A model generated the notes under the pieces. It worked only from the letters and a program-made list of their open reading frames with translations, made no database searches and was not told the DNA's origin. From contig CALXMT010000021.1 in the NCBI GenBank assembly GCA_944389545.1, positions 1 through 43,938 of the forward strand: a stretch of DNA of 43,938 bases, given 5' to 3'. The translations under genes and the position numbers were made by a program. The DNA is from an uncultured Kiritimatiellota bacterium (GTDB lineage: Bacteria > Verrucomicrobiota > Kiritimatiellia > RFP12 > DVOR01). Positions 16,681-25,694 of the stretch are shown here, piece by piece. The number at the start of each line of letters is the position of its first letter. Within the stretch, counting starts at the first letter, position 1.

Positions 16681-18390
16681 ATGAAGACAGTGATGAAAGT
16701 CGGCACTCTCGCCGTTGCCGGTTGCGCTCTGCTTACGGGGTGCGGCGGGCCGGAACTGACGGATGCTCAGAAGCCCATTGTTCTGCCTTGGCAGGAAGAG
16801 ACCGAGATTCTGATGGAGATTGAAGATCCCGATATGCGCAAGTTGTCGCAGTCCGGGATTCCGGCTGTGGACGTGGTGGCGGATTCCATCACGGCGTTGT
16901 CTCAGTTTACCACGGGGGCGGTCTCGGCTTATATGTTGGAGTCGGATGCCCGCGCGTGCTGGCAGTCGTATTCCAACTGGGCCACCGATGCTGAGGCCGG
17001 CAAGTTCTGGGACGAGCTCGACGAGCTTGACAAGAACGACCCGGCCTACAAGAAGAAACTTGCCGCATACCTGAAGATTGCCCTCATGGAGAGCCGTTAC
17101 CGGTCGTTCCCCACCGTGATGAAGCGTACGGCTGACGCGGAGACGTTCGAGGCCAAGTTCAATGCGATGTGCCAGTACGCCACAGATCGGGATCCCAATG
17201 GGAAGGATGCGGCCTCCAGTGGTGAGCGTGATTGGACGAAGGCAGTCGTTGATGCGAACTATGCCCCTATCATCGTGATGGAGCCTAAGACGGTGACCGT
17301 GACGGTGAAGGACGGCGATAAGACGGTCTCCGAGACGCGCACTGTTTATCGCACCGTTGCCGGTGCTGAGGTCTATGCGGACAACGAGGAAGGCTTGGCG
17401 ACCTTCGCTGTGAAGAGCGCCCTCAATGCCGCGCTCACCCGTACGGATCATGGCGCGTTGGTCAATACCGTGGCGAAGACCAGCGGCGTCGACTTGGCGG
17501 CCGAGACCGAGGAAAAGCCGCTGACCTTCACCTACTTGGATGGCAAGGTGCCGACCCGTCTGCCCAACGTGGCCGCGAAGATCGAAAAGAAGGACTCGAC
17601 CGGCGCCACCGTCAAGGATGAGAAGGGCCAGGTGGTGATGACGACCAACCCTGCCTTCACGGCTTTGGTGGAGCAGTGGACGAAGACCCCCGCGAGCGTC
17701 GTCTTCTACGATGCGGCCGGCAAGAAGATCGCGCCCAAGTCTGCGCAAGAGGCTGCTGCCGCGGCCGGCGCTTACGAGACCTTCGTGGATGCGAATGGCG
17801 CCTTCCTCTATAGCTATGTCTCCCAGAAGGGGCTCTATGACGTCAAGACCAAAACCTTCAAGACCGACAAGGCCTACACCGGCGCCGATGGCTACATCAA
17901 CGCCAAGGATGCGCTGGCCATCGATGAGCTGACCATGCGTCCGGCCAAGATGAAAGTGCCCGTCAAGAAGGATCTGGCCAAGCTTTTGGTCAAGAATTAC
18001 GAGGGGCTGCGTTCGTACCATAAAGCCATCTTGGAGGCCAAGGACGACGAAGCGCGTAAGGCCGCCGAGGAGGCCTTTGAAGCTGCCGCCAAGAAGGCCG
18101 AGGAGAAGTTCCTCTCCGCGATGGCGGTGGAAGAGATCGACTGGGAGGCGCTGACCCGTACCTTGACCGTGAAGATTTCTCAGGCCACCGCGGATGCCGC
18201 TCAGTTGCAGCAGGCCCTGGCGAGCAATGCCAAGGTCATCGCCATGCTGAGCTTCGGCCAGAAGGTCGCCGAGGATATCTCCGTCGACGAGACGAAGGCC
18301 GCGTTGGTGCGCATTGGCAAGCAGTCTGCCCTGAACGTCAAGCTGTTGCCTTACCTGGCCGGTCTGCTTGCCGATCAGCTCACTGAGTAA
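16681..18390 (+). CDS. Predicted lipoprotein of unknown family, first gene of the envelope operon (569 aa)
   Basis: The N-terminus is a lipoprotein signal: Lys-rich start, hydrophobic core and lipobox LLTGC, so Cys22 or so is the anchor after Lgt and signal peptidase II processing. The residue after the Cys is Gly, which does not suggest inner-membrane retention by the E. coli +2 rule. The body is soluble: a helical first third, a central beta-rich part with a TVTVTVKDGDKTVSETRTVYR-like strand pair near residue 200, and a highly helical Lys/Glu/Ala-rich last third (about 440-569). I do not recognise the family. AAAGGAAAAGAGAA precedes the ATG. Its stop overlaps the next start (TAATG). It has an A/T-tolerant codon mix unlike pflB. 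Confidence 0.88.
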   Translation: MKTVMKVGTLAVAGCALLTGCGGPELTDAQKPIVLPWQEETEILMEIEDPDMRKLSQSGIPAVDVVADSITALSQFTTGAVSAYMLESDARACWQSYSNWATDAEAGKFWDELDELDKNDPAYKKKLAAYLKIALMESRYRSFPTVMKRTADAETFEAKFNAMCQYATDRDPNGKDAASSGERDWTKAVVDANYAPIIVMEPKTVTVTVKDGDKTVSETRTVYRTVAGAEVYADNEEGLATFAVKSALNAALTRTDHGALVNTVAKTSGVDLAAETEEKPLTFTYLDGKVPTRLPNVAAKIEKKDSTGATVKDEKGQVVMTTNPAFTALVEQWTKTPASVVFYDAAGKKIAPKSAQEAAAAAGAYETFVDANGAFLYSYVSQKGLYDVKTKTFKTDKAYTGADGYINAKDALAIDELTMRPAKMKVPVKKDLAKLLVKNYEGLRSYHKAILEAKDDEARKAAEEAFEAAAKKAEEKFLSAMAVEEIDWEALTRTLTVKISQATADAAQLQQALASNAKVIAMLSFGQKVAEDISVDETKAALVRIGKQSALNVKLLPYLAGLLADQLTE

Positions 18391-19418
18391 TGAGAGGTCT
18401 CGCCGTGAAGCGTAACGCATTTCTGACGCTGGCGGCACTGTGCCCCGTGGCCCTTTTTGTGGCCGCGGGGTGCACCTCTTCCGGCATCAACCCCAATATC
18501 ACGGTCTATGATCGTGATACCGTGGCCGACCGAGACGTCAGTCTGCCCGGCAACTATGGTACAGAGAACTATCGCCGTCTGACGTTGGCCACGATGCCCG
18601 GCTCGCTGATCTCCAATTCCTTCAGCGACTCGACCATGAAGAGTATGAGCCTGCGTATGCAGTCCGAGCTTGCCAAAATCAAGCGTTTCTCCGTTTATGC
18701 GGTGCATGGCGCCGATGAGACGGAGTTGCGCGAATTGGAGGATATCGGCGAGCTCAAAGTGGTCGACCCCGACAATTTGGCGACGATCGACTTGTTGGCC
18801 TCGTGGAACGTCACGCTGAACGCGGAGGCTAAACACGATGGTCGGGACACGACCATTACGTTCACCTGCACTGTGAACTTGACTTGCAAGGATTTGCGCA
18901 CGGGAGTGGTCAAATTCTCCAAGGACTTGGATTTCAAGGTGTATCGTGAGCAACGGCGCAACCGCTACGGTCACGTGGTGGAAGGGTTCGACTATAGTAA
19001 CAAGAACAATGTCCAGAGCTTCTTGCAGGACATCGCCACGCAGTCTGCCATCCGCATCGCCAACGAGCTTGGCAACGAGTATCCCATCGGTGGCCGCATC
19101 ACCGGCATGCTGGGCATCGATATGATGACGTTGGACAAAGGTTCTGAGCAGGGTATCGACAAGGGTATGCAGATGGTCGTCTATGCCACCGTCGGTGGCG
19201 TGGATGTGCCGCTCGGCAACGCCGAAGCCACGCCCTCGACCAATACCGCGCAACTGGAGGTGTGGCGCCTCAACACCGGCAACAAGTACGCCGCCCGCGT
19301 GCTGAAGCAGATTGAGGAAGACCCGAACTGGCTGAACCACAACAAGCTCTACGCCGTCGGCTACGGCATGGCCATGCCGCCCGAATGGCAGACGAAGTCG
19401 CTTTACTTGCCCAATTGA
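18390..19418 (+). CDS. Lipoprotein with CsgG/FlgT-C-like features (342 aa)
   Basis: A lipoprotein signal ends in VAAGC. The body begins with beta strands and a helix of the form MKSMSLRMQSELAKI (compare the first helix of CsgG/LpoB-like domains). A DLLASWNVTLNAEA strand and TGVVKFSKDLDFKV follow. A C-terminal third reads YPIGGRITGMLGIDMMTLDKGSEQGIDKGMQ with VVYA, the glycine-spaced pattern seen in FlgT C-terminal/CsgG-like domains. It is a paralogue of the lipoprotein at 24723-25670. The ATG overlaps the previous stop (TAATG) without a Shine-Dalgarno; a GTG at 18405 with AGAGG upstream gives an equally good signal peptide and may be the true start. Function is unknown; outer-membrane localisation is inferred. 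Confidence 0.85.
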   Translation: MRGLAVKRNAFLTLAALCPVALFVAAGCTSSGINPNITVYDRDTVADRDVSLPGNYGTENYRRLTLATMPGSLISNSFSDSTMKSMSLRMQSELAKIKRFSVYAVHGADETELRELEDIGELKVVDPDNLATIDLLASWNVTLNAEAKHDGRDTTITFTCTVNLTCKDLRTGVVKFSKDLDFKVYREQRRNRYGHVVEGFDYSNKNNVQSFLQDIATQSAIRIANELGNEYPIGGRITGMLGIDMMTLDKGSEQGIDKGMQMVVYATVGGVDVPLGNAEATPSTNTAQLEVWRLNTGNKYAARVLKQIEEDPNWLNHNKLYAVGYGMAMPPEWQTKSLYLPN

Positions 19419-19439
19419 TGGGCTGTGATTCGACTTTTC

Positions 19440-19472
19440 CTTCCTTTGCCGCGCTTCGGCGCGCGAAGGAAG
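19440..19472 (+). promoter_or_regulatory. Intra-operon hairpin before the LPP20/FlgT-like gene
   Basis: CTTCCTTTGCCGCGC and GCGCGCGAAGGAAG pair around a TTCG tetraloop with a small internal mismatch. There is no U tract, so it is more likely an attenuator, processing site or mRNA stabiliser than a terminator. It occupies the only gap over 100 nt between genes of this operon. Confidence 0.5.
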
Positions 19473-19540
19473 AATTCGCACTTGAAACCGCCGCGGGTCT
19501 CTCGCGGTACTGTCTGTGAAAGGAAGACAAAGGAGATGTC

Positions 19541-20947
19541 ATGAGGAATACGGTTTGTTTCTTGTTTGCGGCTGTGGCCGCGATGTGTTGCATCGCCCCG
19601 GCCTGGGCACTCAATTCCAAGGCCGAGGCTCGGAAGCTGTTGGACGACGTCTCGCTTCAGTCCAGCTCCGGCCGTGACAATACCGCCGGATCATGGATTA
19701 TGGTCAAAGGCTCCGCTCCCATCCAAGCGGGGGATGAAGACCAAGCCCGCCGCATGGCCGAGCTCGAGGCCCGCAAGGCGCTTGGAATCTTCCTGGATGG
19801 TAACATCTCCGGAGAAACGACTGCCAGTCGCAAGCGGGTCGACAAAGAGGTCACGTCTTACTTTTCCACTCTCTCCAAGAGTGAGCTGGACACACGTCTG
19901 GCCGGCGCCCGCATCGTTGCCGCCGAACCTATCGGGGACACCTATTATGCGGTTGTCTTGTTGACCCAGAACGCCGCCGATGCCCGCAAAGCTTTCCAAG
20001 ATGCCGTTGCCGCCAAGGGCGGCCCCAACACCGTCCAAGTCTCCGGCGAGGGGCGCACCTACGAGGAAGCCCTTGCGGCCGCCACCCGCAATGCGTTGGC
20101 CCAAGCCCGCGGCATGAGCATCGTGGCCACTGACGCCGCGACCGACTCCGACCTCACCACCCGCACCTATGCCGACATCCAAGGCGTCGTCGAGGCCTAT
20201 CGCGTGGTCGAGGAAGAGAAGACCGCCGACGGCTGCGTCCGCCTGACCATTGTCGCCACCATCGGCACCGGCCTCAAGGACACCTATGGCGCCGAACTCA
20301 AGTCCGTTGGCGACCCTGTCTTCTGGGTCACCTGCGATGATGTGGAGACCCGCCAGGTAATCTCTGACGCCCTCATGGAGAAGGGGTTCAAGACTAGCCT
20401 TGACCAAGGCACCGCGGATTACCGTGTCGCCATCAAGGCGGATTTCGAGACCATCACCCATCCCGTCAACAAGCGTTCCGGCACGCGTCTGCAGCTCACC
20501 ATTGCATGCTATGACGCGGGCGGCGTCCAGCTCTTCACCCTTCAGAACAATGCCCGCAAGTCCGTCAGCTTCGTCGGAACCGCCGAGCGCCAGCGTCAGC
20601 TGACCCTTGAGAAGGCCGCCAAGCAAATCGCCAAGCCGCTCCATGAACGCATCCAGCGCGCCATCGCCGATGTCACCAACAATGGCCGTAGCGTCCGTGT
20701 CGCCTTCCTCAACGCCACCACCGATGAGCAACTCCGCTTGGTCGAGCGCATCTGCGAGACGGCCAACAATCTCCCCGGCGTCGCCGGCGCCACCATCGGG
20801 CGCGAGGTCGCCAATCCCAACACGGCCATCATCCGCCTGACCCTCCGCGGCAATCCGCAGGACTTCCTCTCCATGCTCCGCCGCCAGGTGCCGGAGTGTC
20901 CCCCCGCCACCGAGGTCAGCCCCAACCTGATTATCCTTCGCTTTTGA
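19541..20947 (+). CDS. Secreted protein with LPP20/FlgT-N-like domains (468 aa)
   Basis: A Sec signal peptide ends in PAWA (about residue 23). Residues about 65-145 and 165-250 each resemble the LPP20/FlgT N-terminal fold. There is an Ala-rich helix (QARRMAELEARKAL; YEEALAAATRNALAQA), then a mixed segment, then a strand with VVEAYRVVEEEK and CVRLTIVATI. The last 200 residues are a separate alpha/beta part with VAIKADF and RLQLTIACYD strands. It has no lipobox and should be periplasmic. GACAAAGGAGATGTC lies before the ATG. FlgT supports the flagellar H-ring in Vibrio, but no flagellar gene is present here, so the domain is probably used in another envelope machine. Confidence 0.85.
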   Translation: MRNTVCFLFAAVAAMCCIAPAWALNSKAEARKLLDDVSLQSSSGRDNTAGSWIMVKGSAPIQAGDEDQARRMAELEARKALGIFLDGNISGETTASRKRVDKEVTSYFSTLSKSELDTRLAGARIVAAEPIGDTYYAVVLLTQNAADARKAFQDAVAAKGGPNTVQVSGEGRTYEEALAAATRNALAQARGMSIVATDAATDSDLTTRTYADIQGVVEAYRVVEEEKTADGCVRLTIVATIGTGLKDTYGAELKSVGDPVFWVTCDDVETRQVISDALMEKGFKTSLDQGTADYRVAIKADFETITHPVNKRSGTRLQLTIACYDAGGVQLFTLQNNARKSVSFVGTAERQRQLTLEKAAKQIAKPLHERIQRAIADVTNNGRSVRVAFLNATTDEQLRLVERICETANNLPGVAGATIGREVANPNTAIIRLTLRGNPQDFLSMLRRQVPECPPATEVSPNLIILRF

Positions 20948-20979
20948 GACTTTCACCCCCCAACAATAGGAGTAACATC

Positions 20980-22512
20980 ATGAAACGTTCGTTCATCTTT
21001 GCCGGGGTCGTCTGCGCTGCCGGCATGGTTATCGCCCAGGCCGAACCTGGTGCTGGCGCGATGCCCCTCTCTATCGCTGCGACGCCGGCCCAGCCCGAGG
21101 CCAAGGTGTCTATCACGGAGACTGACCTCCCCGGGAACACCCCTGGCAAGGTTCTCAAGAGTACGGCCCCCAACGCCATGATGGCCTGTAACCAGTTCAT
21201 TCGTGAGAAGGGGTGGCGTCAAGGCCCGAACCGGAAGGCGGATGGCAGCGTCTTCATCGTTGTCGCCGGCACGGCCTCGATTTCTGTCCCCGTCGGCAGT
21301 GATGACTACACGCTGAATCGTTTGACGGCCTTTGACAGCGCAATGCTCTCCGCCAAGACCTCGGTTGCCAACTTCCTGAACTCCTCCATCGAGACGGCTA
21401 TGTCGCGCCGGGTCTCCAAGCCCGACAAGAACGCTTCCGCCACAGATGCGTTGGCTTGGGAAATCGCCTCCGCACCGAAGGGGTCTCCTATCGCCCGTCT
21501 CTATCAGGATTGCCAAGACGAGCTGGCCGCAGAGTTGGCCAAACAGAATCTTGACTTGGCCGCCGCGCGTGCCGTCGGAGGCGAAGCCGCCGCCGCGGCC
21601 GAAAAGAAGGTCATTCAAATCACGCAGTCCACGGCCTTCCAGAATAGCGTCAAACGAGCCTCCGAGGCGGTCATCTCCGGTCTTCAGGCCTATACTTCTT
21701 TTGAGGTGCTGAACGAGAATGGCAGTGGCTCTGTCGGTGTCGTGGCCATCTGGAGTCCCAAACTGAGCTACTACGCCAGTGCCTTCGTCACCCGTGACGT
21801 CCCCATCGAGTTGGGCAAGGCCAAGCGTCCGCTCCAGGAGCGTGTCGAGATGGATCCCGAAAACCTCCTCTCCATGTACGGAGTCACCGCGATGATTGAC
21901 GAGCGTGGCGAGCAGGTTCTCGTCTCTTACGGACAAGCCGTCCCTCGCGACGATTCCGACATGGACGACGTGATGATGACCTACCAAGAGGCGCAACTCT
22001 ACGCGGAGGCGCAGATTCGCAACTTCGCCGGTGAGTCCATCAAGTCCGTTGAGGCCGGTCAACGCGGCTCTTCCAGCCTCTCTGCCAAGGGCCTGAACAA
22101 GTACGCTCGGACGGAGCAGGGTTATGAGCAGGTCGTCGAAGCCCGTGCCGAGGCGATGACGGTTCGTGGTATCACGCCTTTCTCCCAATGGGAGGCTGTC
22201 CATCCTTACACTGGTCGCATGGTTTGCGGTGCCATCGTCACGTGGTCGCCCTCCGCCGCACAGGTGGCCGATCAGGCGAAGTCCTATCTTGATGCCGTCG
22301 CCGCGCCTGCCGCCGAAGGTGATTCTGAGTATAACGAGGCCCCCTCCGCCGATGCGAATGCCTTCGGTGAACGTCTGAACCCGAAGGCTCAGAAGGCAAA
22401 GAAGGAAAAAGAGCTGCGCATGCTTGACAGCCTGAAGCAGCAGTCTGGTGAACAAGAGCGTGTCAACCAGTTCTTCAATGGCGGTGTCGAGAGCGACGAC
22501 GATGCCTTCTAA
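20980..22512 (+). CDS. Secreted protein with two internal LPP20-like repeats (510 aa)
   Basis: A signal peptide (cleavage near VIAQA, residue 21) precedes two related halves, about residues 110-275 and 320-450. Each has an Ala-rich amphipathic helix, a linker, and a closing strand ending in a WSP motif (VVAIWSPKL; AIVTWSPSA). The last 60 residues are Lys/Glu/Gln-rich and probably coiled coil, ending in an acidic DDDAF. It resembles secreted DUF6844-like proteins, but I cannot confirm the family. TAGGAG precedes the ATG by 7 bases. Its stop codon lies inside the start of the next gene (11-nt overlap), so the two are translationally coupled. Confidence 0.83.
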   Translation: MKRSFIFAGVVCAAGMVIAQAEPGAGAMPLSIAATPAQPEAKVSITETDLPGNTPGKVLKSTAPNAMMACNQFIREKGWRQGPNRKADGSVFIVVAGTASISVPVGSDDYTLNRLTAFDSAMLSAKTSVANFLNSSIETAMSRRVSKPDKNASATDALAWEIASAPKGSPIARLYQDCQDELAAELAKQNLDLAAARAVGGEAAAAAEKKVIQITQSTAFQNSVKRASEAVISGLQAYTSFEVLNENGSGSVGVVAIWSPKLSYYASAFVTRDVPIELGKAKRPLQERVEMDPENLLSMYGVTAMIDERGEQVLVSYGQAVPRDDSDMDDVMMTYQEAQLYAEAQIRNFAGESIKSVEAGQRGSSSLSAKGLNKYARTEQGYEQVVEARAEAMTVRGITPFSQWEAVHPYTGRMVCGAIVTWSPSAAQVADQAKSYLDAVAAPAAEGDSEYNEAPSADANAFGERLNPKAQKAKKEKELRMLDSLKQQSGEQERVNQFFNGGVESDDDAF

Positions 22513-23755
22513 GGCAACAACCGTTGCCCTGATGATGGGCCTCTCCCTGTGTCGCGCCCTTTGCGGCGCGACGCCGGGGGAGGTTTTTGTTGCCAACCGC
22601 GCGGATATCCTTTCCGAGGGAACCTGCACGGTCGGCGGTTATCGTTTTTCTTGCGCCGTTGAGGAAGTCTCTTCTGAAGATGGGGATGAACGCGAAGTCG
22701 CCAAACAGGCCGCGGCCTTTTTGGCCTCGACCGGTTTGGTGTGGGGTGCCGTGACGGAGCGGCTGGAGTGGCCGGACGCCCTTGCGCTGGAGCACCGCCG
22801 GGTGTTGGCGAACGCGCTTCCCGCGCTCTTTCCCGTCTCGGCCAACGTTCGCGGGCTGACCCTCGTCTACGAGGCCTTTGATGGGGAGCGTTGGACGGCT
22901 GTCGCGGCCTTGCCGGAGGAGCAGTTGGCGGCGTTGCCTCGGATCACCTTCGAGTCGGCGCGCGACCGTCTGCTTGCGCCGGAGCTGATTTATGCCCCGG
23001 ATGCCCCGATTGAGGCGTTGGCGGCCCTGCGTGCCTTGGAGGAGACGTTGCCGGCGCCTGTCGATCGAGCGCCCTGGGCGGCGTTGCTGTCCAAGGCCGC
23101 TTTCGCGACGCCTCGACTCTCGGCGCTTCCGCGTTTGGCGGGGCGCTATCCGTCAGGCTCGGCGGGGTTGCCGAAAGATGCCGACTACACCCGGGGGATC
23201 GAAGCCTATGGCAAAGGTGACCTGCAGGCCGCCTATGCCGGATTCCTGGCGAGTGCGGAGCGGGCCTATACCTTTGATGCGCTCAATATGGCCGGTAACG
23301 TGGCCCGGCGCTTGGGGAAGCTGCCCGAAGCCGCCGCGCTCCTGCTCCATGCCGCCTATCTCAAGCCGGCCTCGCCCTATCCATGGGTCCACTTGGCCTT
23401 CGTGGCCCAGGCCGAGGGGGATGCGGCGCTCGCGGAGCGGTGTTGCGAACAGGCGCTTGAGCGGGGCCCGGAGGATGCTTGGGTGGTCGAGCAGGTTGCC
23501 GCGCTTCGCGCCCCCAAAAAAACGCAATCGCCGCCCGAGGCGCCTACGCCCCAGGAACCCGCCGCACCGACTTCGGCGAAGAAATCCGCTTTTATGGATG
23601 CTTTCAAGGCATCCGTCGCACCAGCCCCTGTCACGCCTGAGTCCGCCTCTGCGGCCCCGGCGCAACAACAACCCACCGTCCCGGCCGCGACACCGGCCCC
23701 GGACGAACCGAAAGTGATCATCCAACGGACCGATACGCCGCCGGATGTGTACTGA
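22502..23755 (+). CDS. Secreted TPR protein with Pro/Ala-rich tail (417 aa)
   Basis: A short signal peptide (hydrophobic VALMMGLSLCRALCGA) is followed by about 200 residues of unrecognised sequence. A TPR-type helical block follows (about 228-335; YTRGIEAYGKGDLQAAY, then ASAERAYTFDALN, then SPYPWVHLAFVA), and then a low-complexity Pro/Ala tail (338-417). The TPR block is closely similar to that of the next gene, indicating duplication. I chose the ATG at 22502, which overlaps the previous stop; the frame is open 54 nt further upstream but no signal peptide would start there. It is predicted periplasmic or surface-exposed, and protein-protein scaffolding is the usual TPR role. Confidence 0.82.
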   Translation: MPSKATTVALMMGLSLCRALCGATPGEVFVANRADILSEGTCTVGGYRFSCAVEEVSSEDGDEREVAKQAAAFLASTGLVWGAVTERLEWPDALALEHRRVLANALPALFPVSANVRGLTLVYEAFDGERWTAVAALPEEQLAALPRITFESARDRLLAPELIYAPDAPIEALAALRALEETLPAPVDRAPWAALLSKAAFATPRLSALPRLAGRYPSGSAGLPKDADYTRGIEAYGKGDLQAAYAGFLASAERAYTFDALNMAGNVARRLGKLPEAAALLLHAAYLKPASPYPWVHLAFVAQAEGDAALAERCCEQALERGPEDAWVVEQVAALRAPKKTQSPPEAPTPQEPAAPTSAKKSAFMDAFKASVAPAPVTPESASAAPAQQQPTVPAATPAPDEPKVIIQRTDTPPDVY

Positions 23756-23765
23756 CACCTAAACA

Positions 23766-24593
23766 GTGAGCCTGATTATGTTGATCGATATTCTGCTCTA
23801 TGTCGTGCTGCCCTACCTCATCTGCTACTTGATTGCATCGCGCGTGACGCGTCGCTACAGCTTGCAGAACGTCTCCGCGCGGTCGGCGGGGTTTGGCGGC
23901 TTTTTCATGTCTTCGAGCGAGGTGCTTGGCGGCCGTTTCTTCGCCACGCTCGGCCTGGCCTTGGTCTTTTATGGGATTCTCGCGCTGATTTACTTCGCCG
24001 TGACCCCGACGCCCGCCGAGGAGGAGAAGTCCGAGGAGGAAATCGAGATTGTCGCGGTGGAGGACCTTCCCGACGTTGACTACACCAAGTGGGCCGGCCT
24101 CACCTATCGCGCCGTCTTCTACACGCCCAACCTGAAGGCGCTCGTCAATATCGACAAGCGCCTCCCCGCCAGCGATGCCAAGCCGACCGACGGCAACTAT
24201 CAGCGTGCCACCGAGGCCTTCGCCAAGGGCGACCTCGACACCGCTTATGCCAATGCCCTCGCCAGCGCGGAGCGGGCCTACACCTTTGACGCGCTGAACC
24301 TGGCCGCCAACGCCGGCCGCCGTCTCGGCAAGAATCCCGAGGTCGCGGTCTTGGCGCTCGCCGCCGCCGACCTTGCTCCCGAGTCGCCCTATCCGTGGGT
24401 CCACTTGGCCTTCGTCGCTTTGGCCGAGGACAAGGACGACCTCTGTGCGGTCTGCTGCGACCGTGCCGCGTCGCTCGGCCAGCGCGATGCCTGGGTGATC
24501 GACCAGGTGAAGGAGCTTCGCGGGAAGCTCGCCGAGCGCAAGGCCAAAGCGAGCGAGTCCGTCACGCTTGAAACCCCCACGGAGGCGCCCTGA
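23766..24593 (+). CDS. Membrane-anchored TPR protein (275 aa)
   Basis: Two hydrophobic segments (about residues 5-24 and 56-77) anchor it in the inner membrane. An acidic linker (EEEKSEEEIE) follows, then a TPR block (about 140-255). This block shares ASAERAYTFDALN, a RRLGK.PE step and SPYPWVHLAFVA with the preceding secreted TPR protein. The start is GTG at 23766 or ATG at 23778; no strong ribosome site is visible, and coupling to the gene 10 nt upstream is likely. By position the TPR part should lie on one face of the inner membrane opposite or next to the secreted paralogue. Partners are unknown. Confidence 0.82.
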   Translation: MSLIMLIDILLYVVLPYLICYLIASRVTRRYSLQNVSARSAGFGGFFMSSSEVLGGRFFATLGLALVFYGILALIYFAVTPTPAEEEKSEEEIEIVAVEDLPDVDYTKWAGLTYRAVFYTPNLKALVNIDKRLPASDAKPTDGNYQRATEAFAKGDLDTAYANALASAERAYTFDALNLAANAGRRLGKNPEVAVLALAAADLAPESPYPWVHLAFVALAEDKDDLCAVCCDRAASLGQRDAWVIDQVKELRGKLAERKAKASESVTLETPTEAP

Positions 24594-24595
24594 CC

Positions 24596-24706
24596 ATGCG
24601 TCTGAGTGTCATTTGCTTGTGTGTGCTCGCCGCGCTGTTCGCCTTTGGCGCGGTGGGCTGTTCTTCACTCCCCGGCAACGCCGAGGATGCCAGTTACTGG
24701 CGTTAA
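24596..24706 (+). CDS. Mini-lipoprotein (36 aa)
   Basis: A very short gene: MRLSVICL start, hydrophobic core, and lipobox GAVGC with Cys22, followed by only 14 further residues ending DASYWR. The mature product would be a 15-residue lipopeptide (CSSLPGNAEDASYWR). GGAGG lies about 12 bases before the ATG; the previous stop is 2 nt away and the next gene 16 nt away, so it sits inside the operon. Small lipoproteins of this kind (like EcnA/B or Lpp-like peptides) often act as envelope spacers or secretion pilots; here the role is unknown. It is easily missed because of its length. Confidence 0.75.
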   Translation: MRLSVICLCVLAALFAFGAVGCSSLPGNAEDASYWR

Positions 24707-24722
24707 ACGAAAGGAGTCCCCC

Positions 24723-25670
24723 ATGAACCTGACGAAACTCAGTGTTGTCTGCGGTTTGGCGGCGCTTGCCTTCGGGTGCGCTTCCACCGATCCCGTCGCG
24801 GTTACCGCGCCCGACCCCATCCTCAATCCCTTGGGTGTGCCCGAGGTCGCGCCGGAGGATGCCGAAAGCCTTCTGCCCGCGGATTTCGCCGCGGAGCGCA
24901 CCGCCATCGAGGGCCGTGCCTTCGCCATGCCGGCGAACTACGACTTGGGCGGTGCGGATCGCGTCGTGCTGGGCACCGATCCTGACGCGTGCGTCACCAC
25001 CTCCGCCGGCCCCGTGGAGGAGACGGCCGTTCTGAACAATGCCATCCGTGCCGAGCTGGAGCGCCTCACGGCCTCTTCCATCCGTGAAATCTCGCTGGAC
25101 AATACCGGCCTGTGCACCCACGTGTTGGAATGGAAGGCCGACCTCGCCAAGGCGCAAGAGGGTTACACGTGCAACGTGAACGTTGCGCTGTATGACGTCT
25201 CCGCCAAGACCGCCGTGAGTAAAGAGGCCTTCACTGCCAAGGTGACCGTCCCGGCCGCCGCGAATGGCGTCCCCGTGCAGGCGCTTCGCCGTCTCGGCAC
25301 GCAGGTCGCGCTGAAGATCGCCGATGTCGCCATTGGGACGTTGCCCTTCTCCGGCCAGGTCCTCTCGTGCGAGGACCTGGACCTGCTCGTCATGGAGGGT
25401 GGCACCCTGCAGGGGATTTATGAGGGCCAGCAGATGCTGGTCTATGCCGTGATCGATGGTGCGGCGTTGCCGTTGGCTTATGCCGACGCCAAGCCCGGCA
25501 CCACGCGCACGAATCTCACCCCTTGGAAGCTCAACGAGGAGGACCCGCTCGCCAAGACCGTCATCGATGCGATTGACGACGACCCGGAGACCTTCGCGAA
25601 GTATGGCCTCCGCGCCATCGCCGTGGGCGAACCGCTTTCCCCGCTCCAGCGCCGCCGTCTGGCGCAGTGA
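24723..25670 (+). CDS. Lipoprotein, paralogue of the CsgG/FlgT-C-like lipoprotein (315 aa)
   Basis: A lipoprotein signal ends in LAFGC (Cys about 19). It matches the 18390-19418 product in layout. There is a helix AIRAELERLTASSI, then an LEWKADLAKAQ strand, NVNVALYDV, a TQVALKIADVAIG helix, and a C-terminal FSGQVLSCEDLDLLVMEGG with a YEGQQMLVYA repeat of the glycine-spaced pattern. An IDDDPETFAKYGLRAIAVG tail follows. Both paralogues end with a DDP/EEDP plus AVG segment, implying a gene duplication inside one operon. GAAAGGAG precedes the ATG. It is the last gene; the terminator follows 24 nt later. Function is unknown. Confidence 0.85.
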   Translation: MNLTKLSVVCGLAALAFGCASTDPVAVTAPDPILNPLGVPEVAPEDAESLLPADFAAERTAIEGRAFAMPANYDLGGADRVVLGTDPDACVTTSAGPVEETAVLNNAIRAELERLTASSIREISLDNTGLCTHVLEWKADLAKAQEGYTCNVNVALYDVSAKTAVSKEAFTAKVTVPAAANGVPVQALRRLGTQVALKIADVAIGTLPFSGQVLSCEDLDLLVMEGGTLQGIYEGQQMLVYAVIDGAALPLAYADAKPGTTRTNLTPWKLNEEDPLAKTVIDAIDDDPETFAKYGLRAIAVGEPLSPLQRRRLAQ

Positions 25671-25694
25671 GCGCAGTTGTGATGTTGTGCCTAA

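Noticed and set aside
16681-25670. Flagellar or curli assembly role for the lipoprotein operon
   Set aside because: FlgT- and CsgG-like features are motif-level only, and no flagellin, hook, ring, or curli subunit genes are nearby.
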